From: Paenibacillus camerounensis
GTDB taxonomy: Bacteria > Bacillota > Bacilli > Paenibacillales > Paenibacillaceae
DNA length: 64,000 nucleotides
Reading direction: 5' to 3'
Assembly: GCF_000723885.1 (NCBI RefSeq)
Contig: NZ_CCDG010000021.1
Location: forward strand, 186,001 to 250,000
Shown: positions 50,542-58,543 of the stretch, piece by piece
Layout: every line of letters begins with the position of its first letter
Position numbering within the stretch: the stretch's first letter is position 1
Translations under genes and position numbers: made by a program
Notes under the pieces: model-generated
Database searches by the model: none
The model's input: the letters and a program-made list of their open reading frames with translations, nothing else
What the model was told of the DNA's origin: nothing

Positions 50542-51572
50542 AAGGACCTCTTCCTTAATATCACAAATAGGAATATTACGCCACCGAACATCTCAATGAT
50601 AACGGATACTACACCCTGGGCATTAAACACATGATACATTAGAAAGTAAGCAGCCGTTAGGATCAAAAAGCCTATCGCAAGTGCCATTGGATAAATGTAT
50701 CTGTGATCATAAGTCGGCGCAGCCTGATAACTCAAGGTTGCGACTAAAAAACCAAAAAAGGTAAGCGGTCCAACCAAAGCTGTTGAGATTGACATCAGAA
50801 CAGACACTAGAATCAGCGCATAAATAACACTGGATTGATGTTTAACTCCAATAGAGGTAGAGACATCCTTTCCAAGTGAAACTACATTTAAATTCCGGGA
50901 ATTCACAAGAAGCAATAAGGCTACAATGATTACCATCGGAATGACAATAGGATAATATTCGGAATCCGCATTGTTAACAGAGCCGAATAATCTTGCCTGC
51001 AAAAGATCAAACTCAGACGGTGCAAGCAGCTTTCTCATAAAGGTGGATACCGAATTAAGTCCTGTTCCAATAATGATTCCGACCAATAGCATCAGCTGCA
51101 GATTTCCATACTTCCCGGAAAGCAGCCATCCGTACAGGATCAAACTCATCATGATCATAATGACAACCTGAAATAAAAAGGGGCCTGTACCACTGAAACT
51201 TACCAATGTGCCCGCACCAAAGAAAAATATCGTACCCGTATTAATTACGGAGTAAAGAGATTCAAAACCTAACAGAGACGGAGTTATAATGCGATTATTC
51301 GTAATCGATTGAAAAGTAACGGTAGCCAAACTGTGACAGACAGCAGCAATAATCATAGCTATAATAGCGTCCAGCCTTCTCCTCACTACTGGAATAAAAG
51401 AAGGGGAATCTACAGGAACCGGATTATTGTAAACTAAGAGGCCATAAGCAAAAAGTATGCCAAAAGCAATCAATGTAAACAACATGAGCCAGTACCGTTT
51501 TTCTTCTTTTTTAGAACGAAAAGCGCTAGCTGATCTGCTCTTGCTATGAAGGCCGGATATGACTTCGCTCAT
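50538..51572 (-). CDS. yclO: Siderophore permease (YclO type)
   Basis: A 344-residue FecCD permease of the YclN/YclO branch: VRRRLDAIIAMIIAAVCHSLA, NNRIITPSLLGFESLYSVIN, TALVGPLTFFGFLVATLSYQ. It overlaps its neighbours by four bases on both sides, a tightly coupled set. By similarity it moves a catecholate such as petrobactin, though specificity is set by the binding protein. Confidence 0.9.
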   Translation of the reverse strand: MSEVISGLHSKSRSASAFRSKKEEKRYWLMLFTLIAFGILFAYGLLVYNNPVPVDSPSFIPVVRRRLDAIIAMIIAAVCHSLATVTFQSITNNRIITPSLLGFESLYSVINTGTIFFFGAGTLVSFSGTGPFLFQVVIMIMMSLILYGWLLSGKYGNLQLMLLVGIIIGTGLNSVSTFMRKLLAPSEFDLLQARLFGSVNNADSEYYPIVIPMVIIVALLLLVNSRNLNVVSLGKDVSTSIGVKHQSSVIYALILVSVLMSISTALVGPLTFFGFLVATLSYQAAPTYDHRYIYPMALAIGFLILTAAYFLMYHVFNAQGVVSVIIEMFGGVIFLFVILRKRSL

Positions 51573-52585
51573 CTTAGCCTCCTTGGCTTTCTTTGTCTTA
51601 ACAAAAGAATAATAAACACGGCTGATCCCGCAGTTCCGAGTATTAAAGAGACGGGGACTTCAAATGGCATTATGATTGTACGCGAAATAATGTCACAAAG
51701 CGTTATTGTTCCCATTCCTAACACACACACCCAAGGCAGATTACTTCTAAGGTCATCTCCTCTGATCATTGAGACAATATTCGGGACAATTAATCCCAAA
51801 AAAGGTAGGTTTCCAATGACCGCTGCTACAATACCTACTGCAATAGAAATAAGACCAGTGCCTAAAAGGATGATCCGGTTATAATTAACACCCAGACTAG
51901 TTGCAACATCTTCTCCTAATCCAGCCAAAGTCAATCTGTTAGCATAGACAAATATAAGTAAAGTAACGATAACTATGATCCATAAATATTCATACCGTCC
52001 AATTTGAACTGCAGCAAAAGAGCCTACAAACCAAGTCTCAATATTTTGTGTGGCTTGAAACAGCAGTCCGACAAAAGTAGAAATAGAAGAAATAACCGCC
52101 CCAAGCATAATCCCGATAATCGGGACAACTAAGGAGGAACGAAGCTTAACTCTTCTTAAAAATAAAAAGAAAATCATTGTTCCTATAAAAGAAAAAGAGA
52201 TTGCGCCTGTCATTCTTAAAACTAACGTAGGGGCCGGGAAAAATAAGTACACTATTAGAAGCCCTAAACCTGCCCACTCAATCGTTCCTGTGGTGGTAGG
52301 TTCGACTAAACGATTTTGGGTAATTAGCTGCATTACAAGTCCTGCCATGGACATCGCAGCTCCAGTAAGCATCAGTGCGGCTGTTCTAGGAACACGGGTG
52401 GTAAAAAACATCTGCATACCGTCCTCTTGTCCGCGTATATCATAAACGCCTGTAAACAGTGATATTATTCCTAACATAGCAACAACTATGACTGCCAATA
52501 TAAAAGATTTGGTCCATAGCTTATTTTGGGTATAAAGCTGGGGTTGAGAAAAATTCTCAACCCCAGCCTTTGCATTTTTCAGCAC
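51569..52585 (-). CDS. yclN: Siderophore permease (YclN type)
   Basis: A 338-residue FecCD permease: RVPRTAALMLTGAAMSMAGL, NRLVEPTTTGTIEWAGLG, NLPFLGLIVPNIVSMIRGDD. It starts 20 bases after the binding-protein stop. Codons 7 to 17 encode a perfect 14-bp RNA hairpin (52537-52567) followed by TTTATA, which looks like an attenuator inside the coding sequence. Confidence 0.9.
   Translation of the reverse strand: MLKNAKAGVENFSQPQLYTQNKLWTKSFILAVIVVAMLGIISLFTGVYDIRGQEDGMQMFFTTRVPRTAALMLTGAAMSMAGLVMQLITQNRLVEPTTTGTIEWAGLGLLIVYLFFPAPTLVLRMTGAISFSFIGTMIFFLFLRRVKLRSSLVVPIIGIMLGAVISSISTFVGLLFQATQNIETWFVGSFAAVQIGRYEYLWIIVIVTLLIFVYANRLTLAGLGEDVATSLGVNYNRIILLGTGLISIAVGIVAAVIGNLPFLGLIVPNIVSMIRGDDLRSNLPWVCVLGMGTITLCDIISRTIIMPFEVPVSLILGTAGSAVFIILLLRQRKPRRLR
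52537..52567 (-). terminator. Terminator-like hairpin within the start of the YclN-type gene
   Basis: GCTGGGGTTGAGAA and TTCTCAACCCCAGC form a perfect 14-bp stem with a three-base loop, followed on the minus strand by TTTATA. It begins 18 bases after the start codon and encodes AGVENFSQPQL. Placed just after the binding-protein gene, it would reduce permease expression relative to binding protein. Confidence 0.75.
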
Positions 52586-52605
52586 TATGGTTATACTCCT
52601 TTAAC

Positions 52606-53622
52606 CTATTTGGATAAGGTATCTGCGAGGTTCTTAAATATCTCTATAAATGTTTCAATGGATTCGTTGGTGTAGGTGTCATTTGGCGCATAAGCAAGCT
52701 GTCCTTTAGAAACTGCCGTTACGTTTTGAAGAGCTGGAGAATTATCAATTACGTCCTGTGCAGGAACCGCATCCGTCTCAGAAGATACTGCCGCATCACG
52801 ATCCAGTACGAGAAGCCAATCCGGATTACTTTGTGCAATGGCTTCAACAGAAATATCATCGCCCTTATGATCTGAAGTCGCATTTTCGATTTCTAATGCC
52901 GGTTTCCAGCCGAAAATATCATACATCGGTCCCCATACACGTCCAAAGTGAGGAGCCGAGAACCCGATATTCCCGCCAGATACTTCAACGCCCATTACTG
53001 TATCCGTTCCGTTATAGGCTGATTTAGCAGCTTCAATAGCTTTATCGAAGTCAGCTGTTAATTGTTTAGCTTCTTCATTCTTATCAAAGATTTGACCTAA
53101 AGTTACTGTAGCATTCTTAAGCCCGTTTACCAGATTATCCCCGGGTGTAGCAGCTGCCTCAGAAACATCAAAGTTAAGATCAATTACAGCTGCATTTGGC
53201 ACCAGCTTTTTGATATCTTCATAATAACCGGCAAATCTTTGACCAATAATGACCAGCTCAGGATTTGCAGCAGCTACGATTTCAAGATTGGGTTCACGGT
53301 GATTCCCGACATTTTGAACGGACTCGTCGCTTACATATGGGGAATCAGCAGGCATAACATCCTTGGGAACTGCCGCTAAATTAATATTCCAGCTCGCTAA
53401 AGTTTCAAAGGTTCTGCTATCTAAAGAAATCACATTTTTTGGATTTACAGGAACCGCAACTGTTCCATGTGCATCTGTAATTTCAATTGTAGCTGTAGTT
53501 GCAGTTGAATTATTTGCTTCTCCATTCGTTCCAGCTTCAACATTTCCGTTATTTGAATTCGAACAAGCTGCCAGCATCAGTGTTAAGACAGCCAAAAAAA
53601 ACATTAATTTTATTTTTCTCAT
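52606..53622 (-). CDS. yclQ: Siderophore-binding lipoprotein (YclQ type)
   Basis: A 338-residue lipoprotein with lipobox TLMLAACSNSN (C20) and an Asn/Thr-rich linker. The class III fold shows TIEITDAHGTVAVPVNPKNV, ELVIIGQRFAGYYEDIKKL and AIAQSNPDWLLVLDRDAAV, resembling YclQ, the petrobactin receptor. The start at 53622 is chosen for the signal peptide and the AAGGGGAG ahead of it. It heads an operon of binding protein, two permeases, ATPase, FetA, FetB and a methyltransferase, behind a Fur box; in Bacillus the binding protein gene is last instead. Confidence 0.9.
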   Translation of the reverse strand: MRKIKLMFFLAVLTLMLAACSNSNNGNVEAGTNGEANNSTATTATIEITDAHGTVAVPVNPKNVISLDSRTFETLASWNINLAAVPKDVMPADSPYVSDESVQNVGNHREPNLEIVAAANPELVIIGQRFAGYYEDIKKLVPNAAVIDLNFDVSEAAATPGDNLVNGLKNATVTLGQIFDKNEEAKQLTADFDKAIEAAKSAYNGTDTVMGVEVSGGNIGFSAPHFGRVWGPMYDIFGWKPALEIENATSDHKGDDISVEAIAQSNPDWLLVLDRDAAVSSETDAVPAQDVIDNSPALQNVTAVSKGQLAYAPNDTYTNESIETFIEIFKNLADTLSK

Positions 53623-53732
53623 TTTCAGTACTCTCCCCTTATATATGCTATGTAAAAAAACAGACCCTGCCCCCCTACTCATTATTTTCCAGAAAATGAT
53701 CGGATTTTAATCTCCTCAACGCCAATTGCTAT

Positions 53733-53747
53733 TGATAATCATTTTCA
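53733..53747. promoter_or_regulatory. Fur box of the YclQ-headed operon
   Basis: TGATAATCATTTTCA matches the 7-1-7 Fur box with one mismatch. It lies about 110 bases upstream of the binding-protein start. Confidence 0.8.
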
Positions 53748-53804
53748 TTTGAAGCTTTATGGACTAGTATAGCCATTAATTATGTGAAAATCTTGTGAAG
53801 GATT

Positions 53805-54485
53805 CTACTTTTCAATCATCGAATAACCCCTGCCATGAATCGTTTGAATGTACCGGTCATTTTTCTCACACTTTAACTTCTTTCTTAAATATCCAATATA
53901 CAGATCCACTACATTTGGATTGACAGCTGAATCATAGCCCCACACATGGTTCAAGAGCATTTCACGGCTCAATATCCTATTTTTGTTCTTAATTAAAAAT
54001 ACAAGTAAATCGAATTCGCGGTTGGTAAGGCGGAGAAGAGTATCTCCTTTTTTCACAATATTGCTGGATGCATCAACGAAGAGTTCTTTACATTGATAAA
54101 ACGGAGTATCGTTTGGCTGAATGCCGTCCCCTCTTCTTAAAATCACTTTTATCCGTTCAACTAATTCTTCCTTCACAAAGGGTTTTCTTATGTAATCATC
54201 CGCTCCCGCCTGTAATCCTGCTATGCAATCCTTGCTGGACACATTATCGGTCAAAATGATGATCGGTGTCGTTTTTGCAACCCGGATCTGTCTGCAAATT
54301 TCCGGTCCGGGAATACTCAGTGAATCCCAGTCCAGCAGGATCATATCCCAATCTTGCTGATACACTATATCTAAACCTTGATTTTCATTATGAAGGGTAA
54401 GAACAAACCCTCCTTCTTGCTTTAGTCCGCTTACGATTTTCTTTGATAACGATCGTCTATTCTTAATTACCAGCACTTGCTTCAC
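53805..54485 (-). CDS. OmpR-family regulator with a degenerate receiver
   Basis: A 226-residue protein with a receiver-like domain (1-115) and a complete winged helix (about 130-226; RLTNREFDLLVFLIKNKNRI, VVDLYIGYLRKKLKCEK, IHGRGYSMIEK). The phosphoacceptor D52 (MILLDWDS) and KPF are kept, but the acidic triplet that binds magnesium (EDD in normal receivers) reads K8-N9-R10. Phosphorylation is therefore doubtful and the protein may act without it. No kinase gene is adjacent. It lies upstream of the siderophore operon on the same strand, separated by that operon's Fur box. Confidence 0.88.
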   Translation of the reverse strand: MKQVLVIKNRRSLSKKIVSGLKQEGGFVLTLHNENQGLDIVYQQDWDMILLDWDSLSIPGPEICRQIRVAKTTPIIILTDNVSSKDCIAGLQAGADDYIRKPFVKEELVERIKVILRRGDGIQPNDTPFYQCKELFVDASSNIVKKGDTLLRLTNREFDLLVFLIKNKNRILSREMLLNHVWGYDSAVNPNVVDLYIGYLRKKLKCEKNDRYIQTIHGRGYSMIEK

Positions 54486-54549
54486 TTGTCTAAACCTCTC
54501 TTTCTAAGTTAATCCGCTCTCTCCGGTATGTTTGATAAGATGCCATATG

Positions 54550-54672
54550 ATGGAATATGGCGCCTTTTCCGTAGGAATTGTGGAGTATGGAAATGGGTGG
54601 AACATTGGACGGACCTTCATTTCTTATCTTATAGCTTATACGGTAGTGATAATCTATAATCATATTCTGTAA
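54550..54672 (+). pseudogene. C-terminal remnant of a second CBO0543-like membrane protein
   Basis: The plus strand encodes about 40 residues ending in a stop, MEYGAFSVGIVEYGNGWNIG and TFISYLIAYTVVIIY, which match the last part of the membrane protein at 4940-5380 at roughly 26 of 40 positions. Nothing upstream in any frame continues the family, so it is a decayed copy. It lies in the gap between two minus-strand genes. From 54673 to 54914 nothing else is recognised. Confidence 0.75.
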
Positions 54673-54914
54673 TTTCAAATTCAAAAGAAATCAATCCTCA
54701 CCGGGAAGTGTGGGGATAGCTAAGGCGGGGCTCTTCTATGAGCAAAGTTCGAGATTATGCTAGATGCGAGTGCTCTGCGACATCATTCAACAAGAAATGT
54801 CTTGCATCCTATTTCAAAATTATAAAGTAAAGACTAAATACAAAGTCAACCCGAATTTGTCAGAGGAATAAAAAAACCACAAGGAATTGTTACATTCGCA
54901 TGTGGTTTTATCAT

Positions 54915-55400
54915 TTAATGATTTCGTTTTTGTTTATCCCTTAGCTTCAATGAAGATGTATTTGGAGGTGCGCTCTTTGATAAGCCACTTCCCGTTTTGT
55001 CGTTCGTAAACATCATTATATTGAACGCTGTAATGGATGCAAGATAGGTTTTCTTGAAATCAGGCGGAGTATAAATTGAACCGGATAATTTGATTGCTTC
55101 AATCTGTAAATCGCTTAACTTACACATTGAATATAAGCCAAAAGCTAATGTAAAAGCGGCATAGATAAAGTTCGCTATATTTTTCTCAATAGTCGTATAT
55201 AGGATGGCATGCAATTCAATAAGTCGTTCATACTCCATTAAAGTTTCGGTCCATATTTCACCAATCTCTTGGATAGAATACAGCTTGTTGATTACAAAAG
55301 ATTAACTTAGCTTAGCTATCCAGGACTTGAGATCCTGATTCAAGATTAATAATATAATTTCTTCTTTTGTTTTAAAATATTTATATAGTGGCAGTATCTT
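54915..55400 (-). pseudogene. Broken TetR-family regulator
   Basis: One continuous frame reads YKYFKTKEEIILLILNQDL, the end of a TetR helix-turn-helix and the start of helix 4, then an in-frame TAA at 55304-55302, then ETLMEYERLIELHAILYTTI and a typical TetR ligand-domain helix, ending in a basic tail. The first half of the DNA-binding domain is missing: the frame runs directly into the stop of the isochorismatase gene at 55409. The 107 codons from 55238 cannot make a regulator on their own. Confidence 0.75.
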
Positions 55401-55408
55401 TTTCTGTT

Positions 55409-55987
55409 CTAACTATGATTTTGCGAGATAATCCACTCATCAACGGTAACTACTTCAGCTTGAGCTGGGAATACCTTCTCAATAAGAACGCGGTGAGTCT
55501 CTGGATCCGGATCAATACAAGCATCGGATAGAACCTTAATAGTATAATCCTTATCTGCTGCTTCTCTTAATGTCGACAGAATAACTCCGCTAGTAGCAAT
55601 ACCGCTAAGTATAAGTGTATTGATATGGTTGGATCTGAGAATCACATCAAGGTCACTACCCGTGAATGCACTCACTCGGAGTTTGTTCACAATTATCTCA
55701 TCTTCTCTGGGCTCAACTGATTGGTGAATCTGTGTCATCTCTTCTGGTATTGTCATTGATCCTGCCCGATTACGTGTGTTTCCAAACATTTTGTTATTGG
55801 GATTAATTTCAGGAAAACCGGCACGAAAAGCCACTTTTACATAAATAACAGGAATTCCTTGATCACGTGCAAACGCAATAGACTGCTGAAATGGGGATAG
55901 AAGCTTGTCGTTATCTACATAACGCGAAACAATACTGTTCTGCATATCCATTACCAACAGCGCACTTTTGTTGCTTGAATTAGACAT
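55409..55987 (-). CDS. Isochorismatase-like hydrolase lacking the catalytic cysteine
   Basis: A 192-residue alpha/beta hydrolase of the isochorismatase-like family. D14 (LLVMDMQNSI) and the lysine of IIVNKLRVSAF are present, but the nucleophile cysteine of the usual T-x-x-C-V motif is replaced: the site reads GIATSGVILST, as in a known subgroup without the cysteine. Substrate and activity are therefore uncertain. It is divergent from a TetR gene, with a very large hairpin between them, and is the probable target of that regulator. Confidence 0.82.
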   Translation of the reverse strand: MSNSSNKSALLVMDMQNSIVSRYVDNDKLLSPFQQSIAFARDQGIPVIYVKVAFRAGFPEINPNNKMFGNTRNRAGSMTIPEEMTQIHQSVEPREDEIIVNKLRVSAFTGSDLDVILRSNHINTLILSGIATSGVILSTLREAADKDYTIKVLSDACIDPDPETHRVLIEKVFPAQAEVVTVDEWIISQNHS

Positions 55988-56052
55988 AAGCAGTTTCCTC
56001 CTTAGAATACGATTATTTGTGAGCCCTCTCCAGATTCATATTCCTTTGGAAT

Positions 56053-56102
56053 AAACGGAGGGGTGGTTCCGTTTAAGATTATACGGAACCACCCCTCCGT
56101 TT
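56053..56102. promoter_or_regulatory. 20-bp-arm perfect inverted repeat between divergent genes
   Basis: AAACGGAGGGGTGGTTCCGT (56053-56072) and its exact reverse complement (56083-56102) flank a ten-base spacer. The right arm touches the -35 element of the TetR gene. Likely a double operator, or an element end; see findings. Confidence 0.9.
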
Positions 56103-56128
56103 GTCAAACCGACCTGACATGCTATACT
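56101..56128 (+). promoter_or_regulatory. Promoter of the TetR gene
   Basis: TTGTCA (56101-56106) and TATACT (56123-56128) are 16 bases apart, 28 bases upstream of the ATG. The -35 overlaps the end of the large inverted repeat. Confidence 0.6.
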
Positions 56129-56155
56129 ATTGGATAAAGTGAGGTGTTCATTTAT

Positions 56156-56737
56156 ATGTCTGATTTAAATGAAGGTAATGAGGCTTCAAAAAAGGGGATC
56201 CGTAAAGATGCCCGGCGAAACCGGGATACTTTACTCGAAATTGCTCAAAAAATCTTCACAACCCAGGGTATCTCCGTTTCTATGGATGAAATTGCAAAGC
56301 ATGCAGGTGTTGGTGTCGGAACAGTATATCGTCATTTTCCAAATAAACAAAAGTTGTTTGAGGCAGTTATGATTAGCCACAAATCCCGCCTTATTGAAGA
56401 GGCAAATCAGTTAATCAATCATGAAGAACCCGGTGAAGCATTCTTTTCCTACCTTGATAAAATTATTCGTGAAGGCATCTCTAATAAAGCAATTACGGAT
56501 GCCCTTATTGGAAATCTTCAGGTAGACATAGGACGGTCAGAGCTTGCATCGGAGTACTGGAGCGGTATTAAAAAATTACTTGTCCGTGCACAACAGGCGG
56601 GTTATGTGAGAAGTGACGTTGAGATAGAAGATATTAAAATCATCTTTATCGGTATTCTTCAGGCATCTGGAGACAGCAAGCTATACCCTTCCCGTGCGGT
56701 GTCAATCCTCTTTGACGGTCTTAAAATACATAAATAA
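56156..56737 (+). CDS. TetR-family transcriptional regulator
   Basis: About 193 residues. Helix-turn-helix at about 30-65: ISVSMDEIAKHAGVGVGTVY, RHFPNKQKLFEAVM. The helical C-terminal domain resembles the SbtR-like group (ALIGNLQVDIGRSELASEYW). The start at 56156 is taken since GAGGTG stands about nine bases ahead; the GTG at 56144 is weaker. Divergent from the isochorismatase-like gene, which it probably represses through the large inverted repeat between them. Confidence 0.88.
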   Translation: MSDLNEGNEASKKGIRKDARRNRDTLLEIAQKIFTTQGISVSMDEIAKHAGVGVGTVYRHFPNKQKLFEAVMISHKSRLIEEANQLINHEEPGEAFFSYLDKIIREGISNKAITDALIGNLQVDIGRSELASEYWSGIKKLLVRAQQAGYVRSDVEIEDIKIIFIGILQASGDSKLYPSRAVSILFDGLKIHK

Positions 56738-56781
56738 TGTAATTTTATTCGGATATGCTGGAAGGAAATGCGGGATAGAAC

Positions 56782-56806
56782 AAAAAAAGCCGCTACAATA
56801 GCGACT
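56782..56806 (-). terminator. Rho-independent terminator
   Basis: On the minus strand AGTCGCTA-TTG-TAGCGGCT (one G-T pair) is followed by seven T. It probably ended the HxlR transcript before the MITE-like element was inserted between them; it also faces the end of the TetR gene. Confidence 0.65.
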
Positions 56807-56840
56807 CCTAACTGGCACTGTGACTTTTCACATGTTTATA

Positions 56841-57058
56841 CTATATAGATTGAACTAATAATATTGCTGTTTTGGGATTGCATGTGACTCCAGAGAATGT
56901 TTGGACTTCCAGCCGCTGTTGTCTGCAGATTTCTTGATTTATACCGTTTTTAACGGTTGAAATCCGCAGACAAAGGCGGTCGCTACCGCTCCTCCAGTTC
57001 CAAAATTCCCCTCCGCCACTTTTCCCTTAACTTAAATTCTTAAGTTCAATCTATATAG
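56841..57058. mobile_element. MITE-like element of 218 bp
   Basis: CTATATAGATTGAACT at 56841-56856 is repeated inverted and exactly at 57043-57058. The inside has no open frame but strong internal symmetry: TTGTCTGCAGATTTC (56927-56941 region) pairs with GAAATCCGCAGACAA (56959-56973 region), around AACGGT/ACCGTT. This is the structure of a non-autonomous transposable element or of a repeated intergenic hairpin element. No transposase is present. One end lies inside the HxlR gene and supplies its last codons and stop. Confidence 0.75.
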
Positions 57059-57414
57059 AGTTTGTTTTGTAAGATCATTTTTCCCCATACATGCATGGCT
57101 TCTAGTACAGGCTGAAATTGTTTGCCTTGCCCGGTTAATGAATACTCCACTTTCGGGGGAACAACCTTATATACTTCCCGGTGTAGAAGCCCATCCTCTT
57201 CAAGTTCACGCAGTTGACGCGTTAGAATCCCTTTTGATACGCCTGGTATCATCCGCAGCAATTCGTTAAACCGAATGACTCCATGCTCATGCAAATGCGA
57301 TAAAATGATGATTTTCCAACGTCCTGCAATTACATCTTGAGCTAAGGTGAGCGGACAGATTTTTTCGATTGTGTCTGTTGAGACGTCTATTTGATCATAC
57401 AGATGTCTAGCCAT
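57046..57414 (-). CDS. HxlR-family transcriptional regulator
   Basis: A 122-residue winged-helix regulator with the family pattern CPLTLAQDVIAGRWKIIILS, GVIRFNELLRMIPGVSKGIL and LHREVYKVVPPKVEYSLT. Members respond to electrophiles or redox stress. It is divergent from the NAD(P)-binding oxidoreductase gene, a common arrangement in which HxlR controls that gene. The last six residues (NKLYID) and the stop codon come from the terminal repeat of the MITE-like element, so the native end may have been slightly different. Confidence 0.9.
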   Translation of the reverse strand: MARHLYDQIDVSTDTIEKICPLTLAQDVIAGRWKIIILSHLHEHGVIRFNELLRMIPGVSKGILTRQLRELEEDGLLHREVYKVVPPKVEYSLTGQGKQFQPVLEAMHVWGKMILQNKLYID

Positions 57415-57541
57415 AGGTCTTCCTCCAAGGTCTCATTTATGTGACTATGTCATGAAAATGTGCGTACTTATATTAATGTTTATAATGCTTTATTATAGCG
57501 TTAAGCAAATATAAATCTAGCTCTTATTGGAGGCACATGAC

Positions 57542-58402
57542 ATGAAAATTTTTGTAACAGGCGCTACTGGACATTTAGGCGGACAAATCATTGAATTTTT
57601 AGCGGAAAAAATACCGGCTGCGGATATTATCGCAGGAACAACAAACCCCGCCTCTGAAAAGGCGTTACGTTTAACTGCTCAAGGAATCGAAGTGCGTAAA
57701 GCAGATTTTGAAGATCAGGCTTCTCTGGTAGAAGCATTTACGGGTATCGATAAAGTATTTATCGTCTCAACCTTTGGTGATCTCGAATTATACGTACGCC
57801 AGCAAACAAATGCTGTTGAAGCTGCAAAACAAGCAGGTGTACAACAATTGGTGTATTCTTCTGCCCCGCGTGCTGACGTAAGCCCATTTATTTTAGCAGG
57901 TCCCCACCTGGTACGTGAAAATATCATAAAGGAATCAGGCATTCCATACGTATTCGTACGTAATAACTGGTATGTAGAAAACGAATTAGCCACGATACAA
58001 CAATGTTTAAACGGTGCACCTTGGGTAACTTCCGCTGGTGAAGGTAAAGTGGGCTGGGTGCTACGTGCTGATCTGGCTGAAGCAACTGCAAACGTTCTGG
58101 CTACTGGCGGTCACGACAACAAAATATATGAACTAGGCGGAGAGAACTTAACACAAGCTGAATTTGTTGCAGCCTTAAATGATGTGACGGGTAAAGAAAT
58201 TGCAGTCATGAACGCAGATGATGCCACTTATAGTAAGATGTTAGAGCAAGCTAACTTGCCAGCAGAAATGATTGGTATGTTAACTATGATTCAGCAAGGC
58301 ATTCGCGAAGGCGGATTAGATATCAATCCGTCTGATCTAGAGATGTTGCTTGGCCGCAAACCGGCAGGTGTAAAAGAAGCGCTTCAGCTATTATTAGCAT
58401 AA
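57542..58402 (+). CDS. NmrA-like NAD(P)-binding oxidoreductase
   Basis: About 286 residues of the atypical SDR / NmrA group, close to QOR2-like quinone reductases. The N terminus MKIFVTGATGHLGGQIIEFL carries the GxxGxxG dinucleotide motif; VYSSAPRADVSPF and VRNNWYVENEL are typical. The start at 57542 is preferred because TTGGAGG ends eight bases ahead. It is divergent from the HxlR regulator, which probably controls it. A clear terminator follows. Confidence 0.9.
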   Translation: MKIFVTGATGHLGGQIIEFLAEKIPAADIIAGTTNPASEKALRLTAQGIEVRKADFEDQASLVEAFTGIDKVFIVSTFGDLELYVRQQTNAVEAAKQAGVQQLVYSSAPRADVSPFILAGPHLVRENIIKESGIPYVFVRNNWYVENELATIQQCLNGAPWVTSAGEGKVGWVLRADLAEATANVLATGGHDNKIYELGGENLTQAEFVAALNDVTGKEIAVMNADDATYSKMLEQANLPAEMIGMLTMIQQGIREGGLDINPSDLEMLLGRKPAGVKEALQLLLA

Positions 58403-58409
58403 AATAGAT

Positions 58410-58444
58410 AAAGCCTCTGTTCATTAAGAACAGGGGCTTTTAAA
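58410..58444 (+). terminator. Rho-independent terminator of the NmrA-like gene
   Basis: AAAGCCTCTGTTC and GAACAGGGGCTTT pair (one G-T) around ATTAA and are followed by TTTT, eight bases after the stop codon. Confidence 0.85.
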
Positions 58445-58543
58445 AGTCGTTCTATATAATTATTGGAAATGTATGTATAAATCTAAAGGATGTTTTCTGC
58501 AAAAGCGTAATTATATCTTTACAATGCGTACGTTGAGCGCGCT

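Noticed and set aside
56053-56102. Transcription terminator
   Set aside because: The hairpin lies upstream of two divergent genes and has no T run on either side, so an operator or element relic is more likely.
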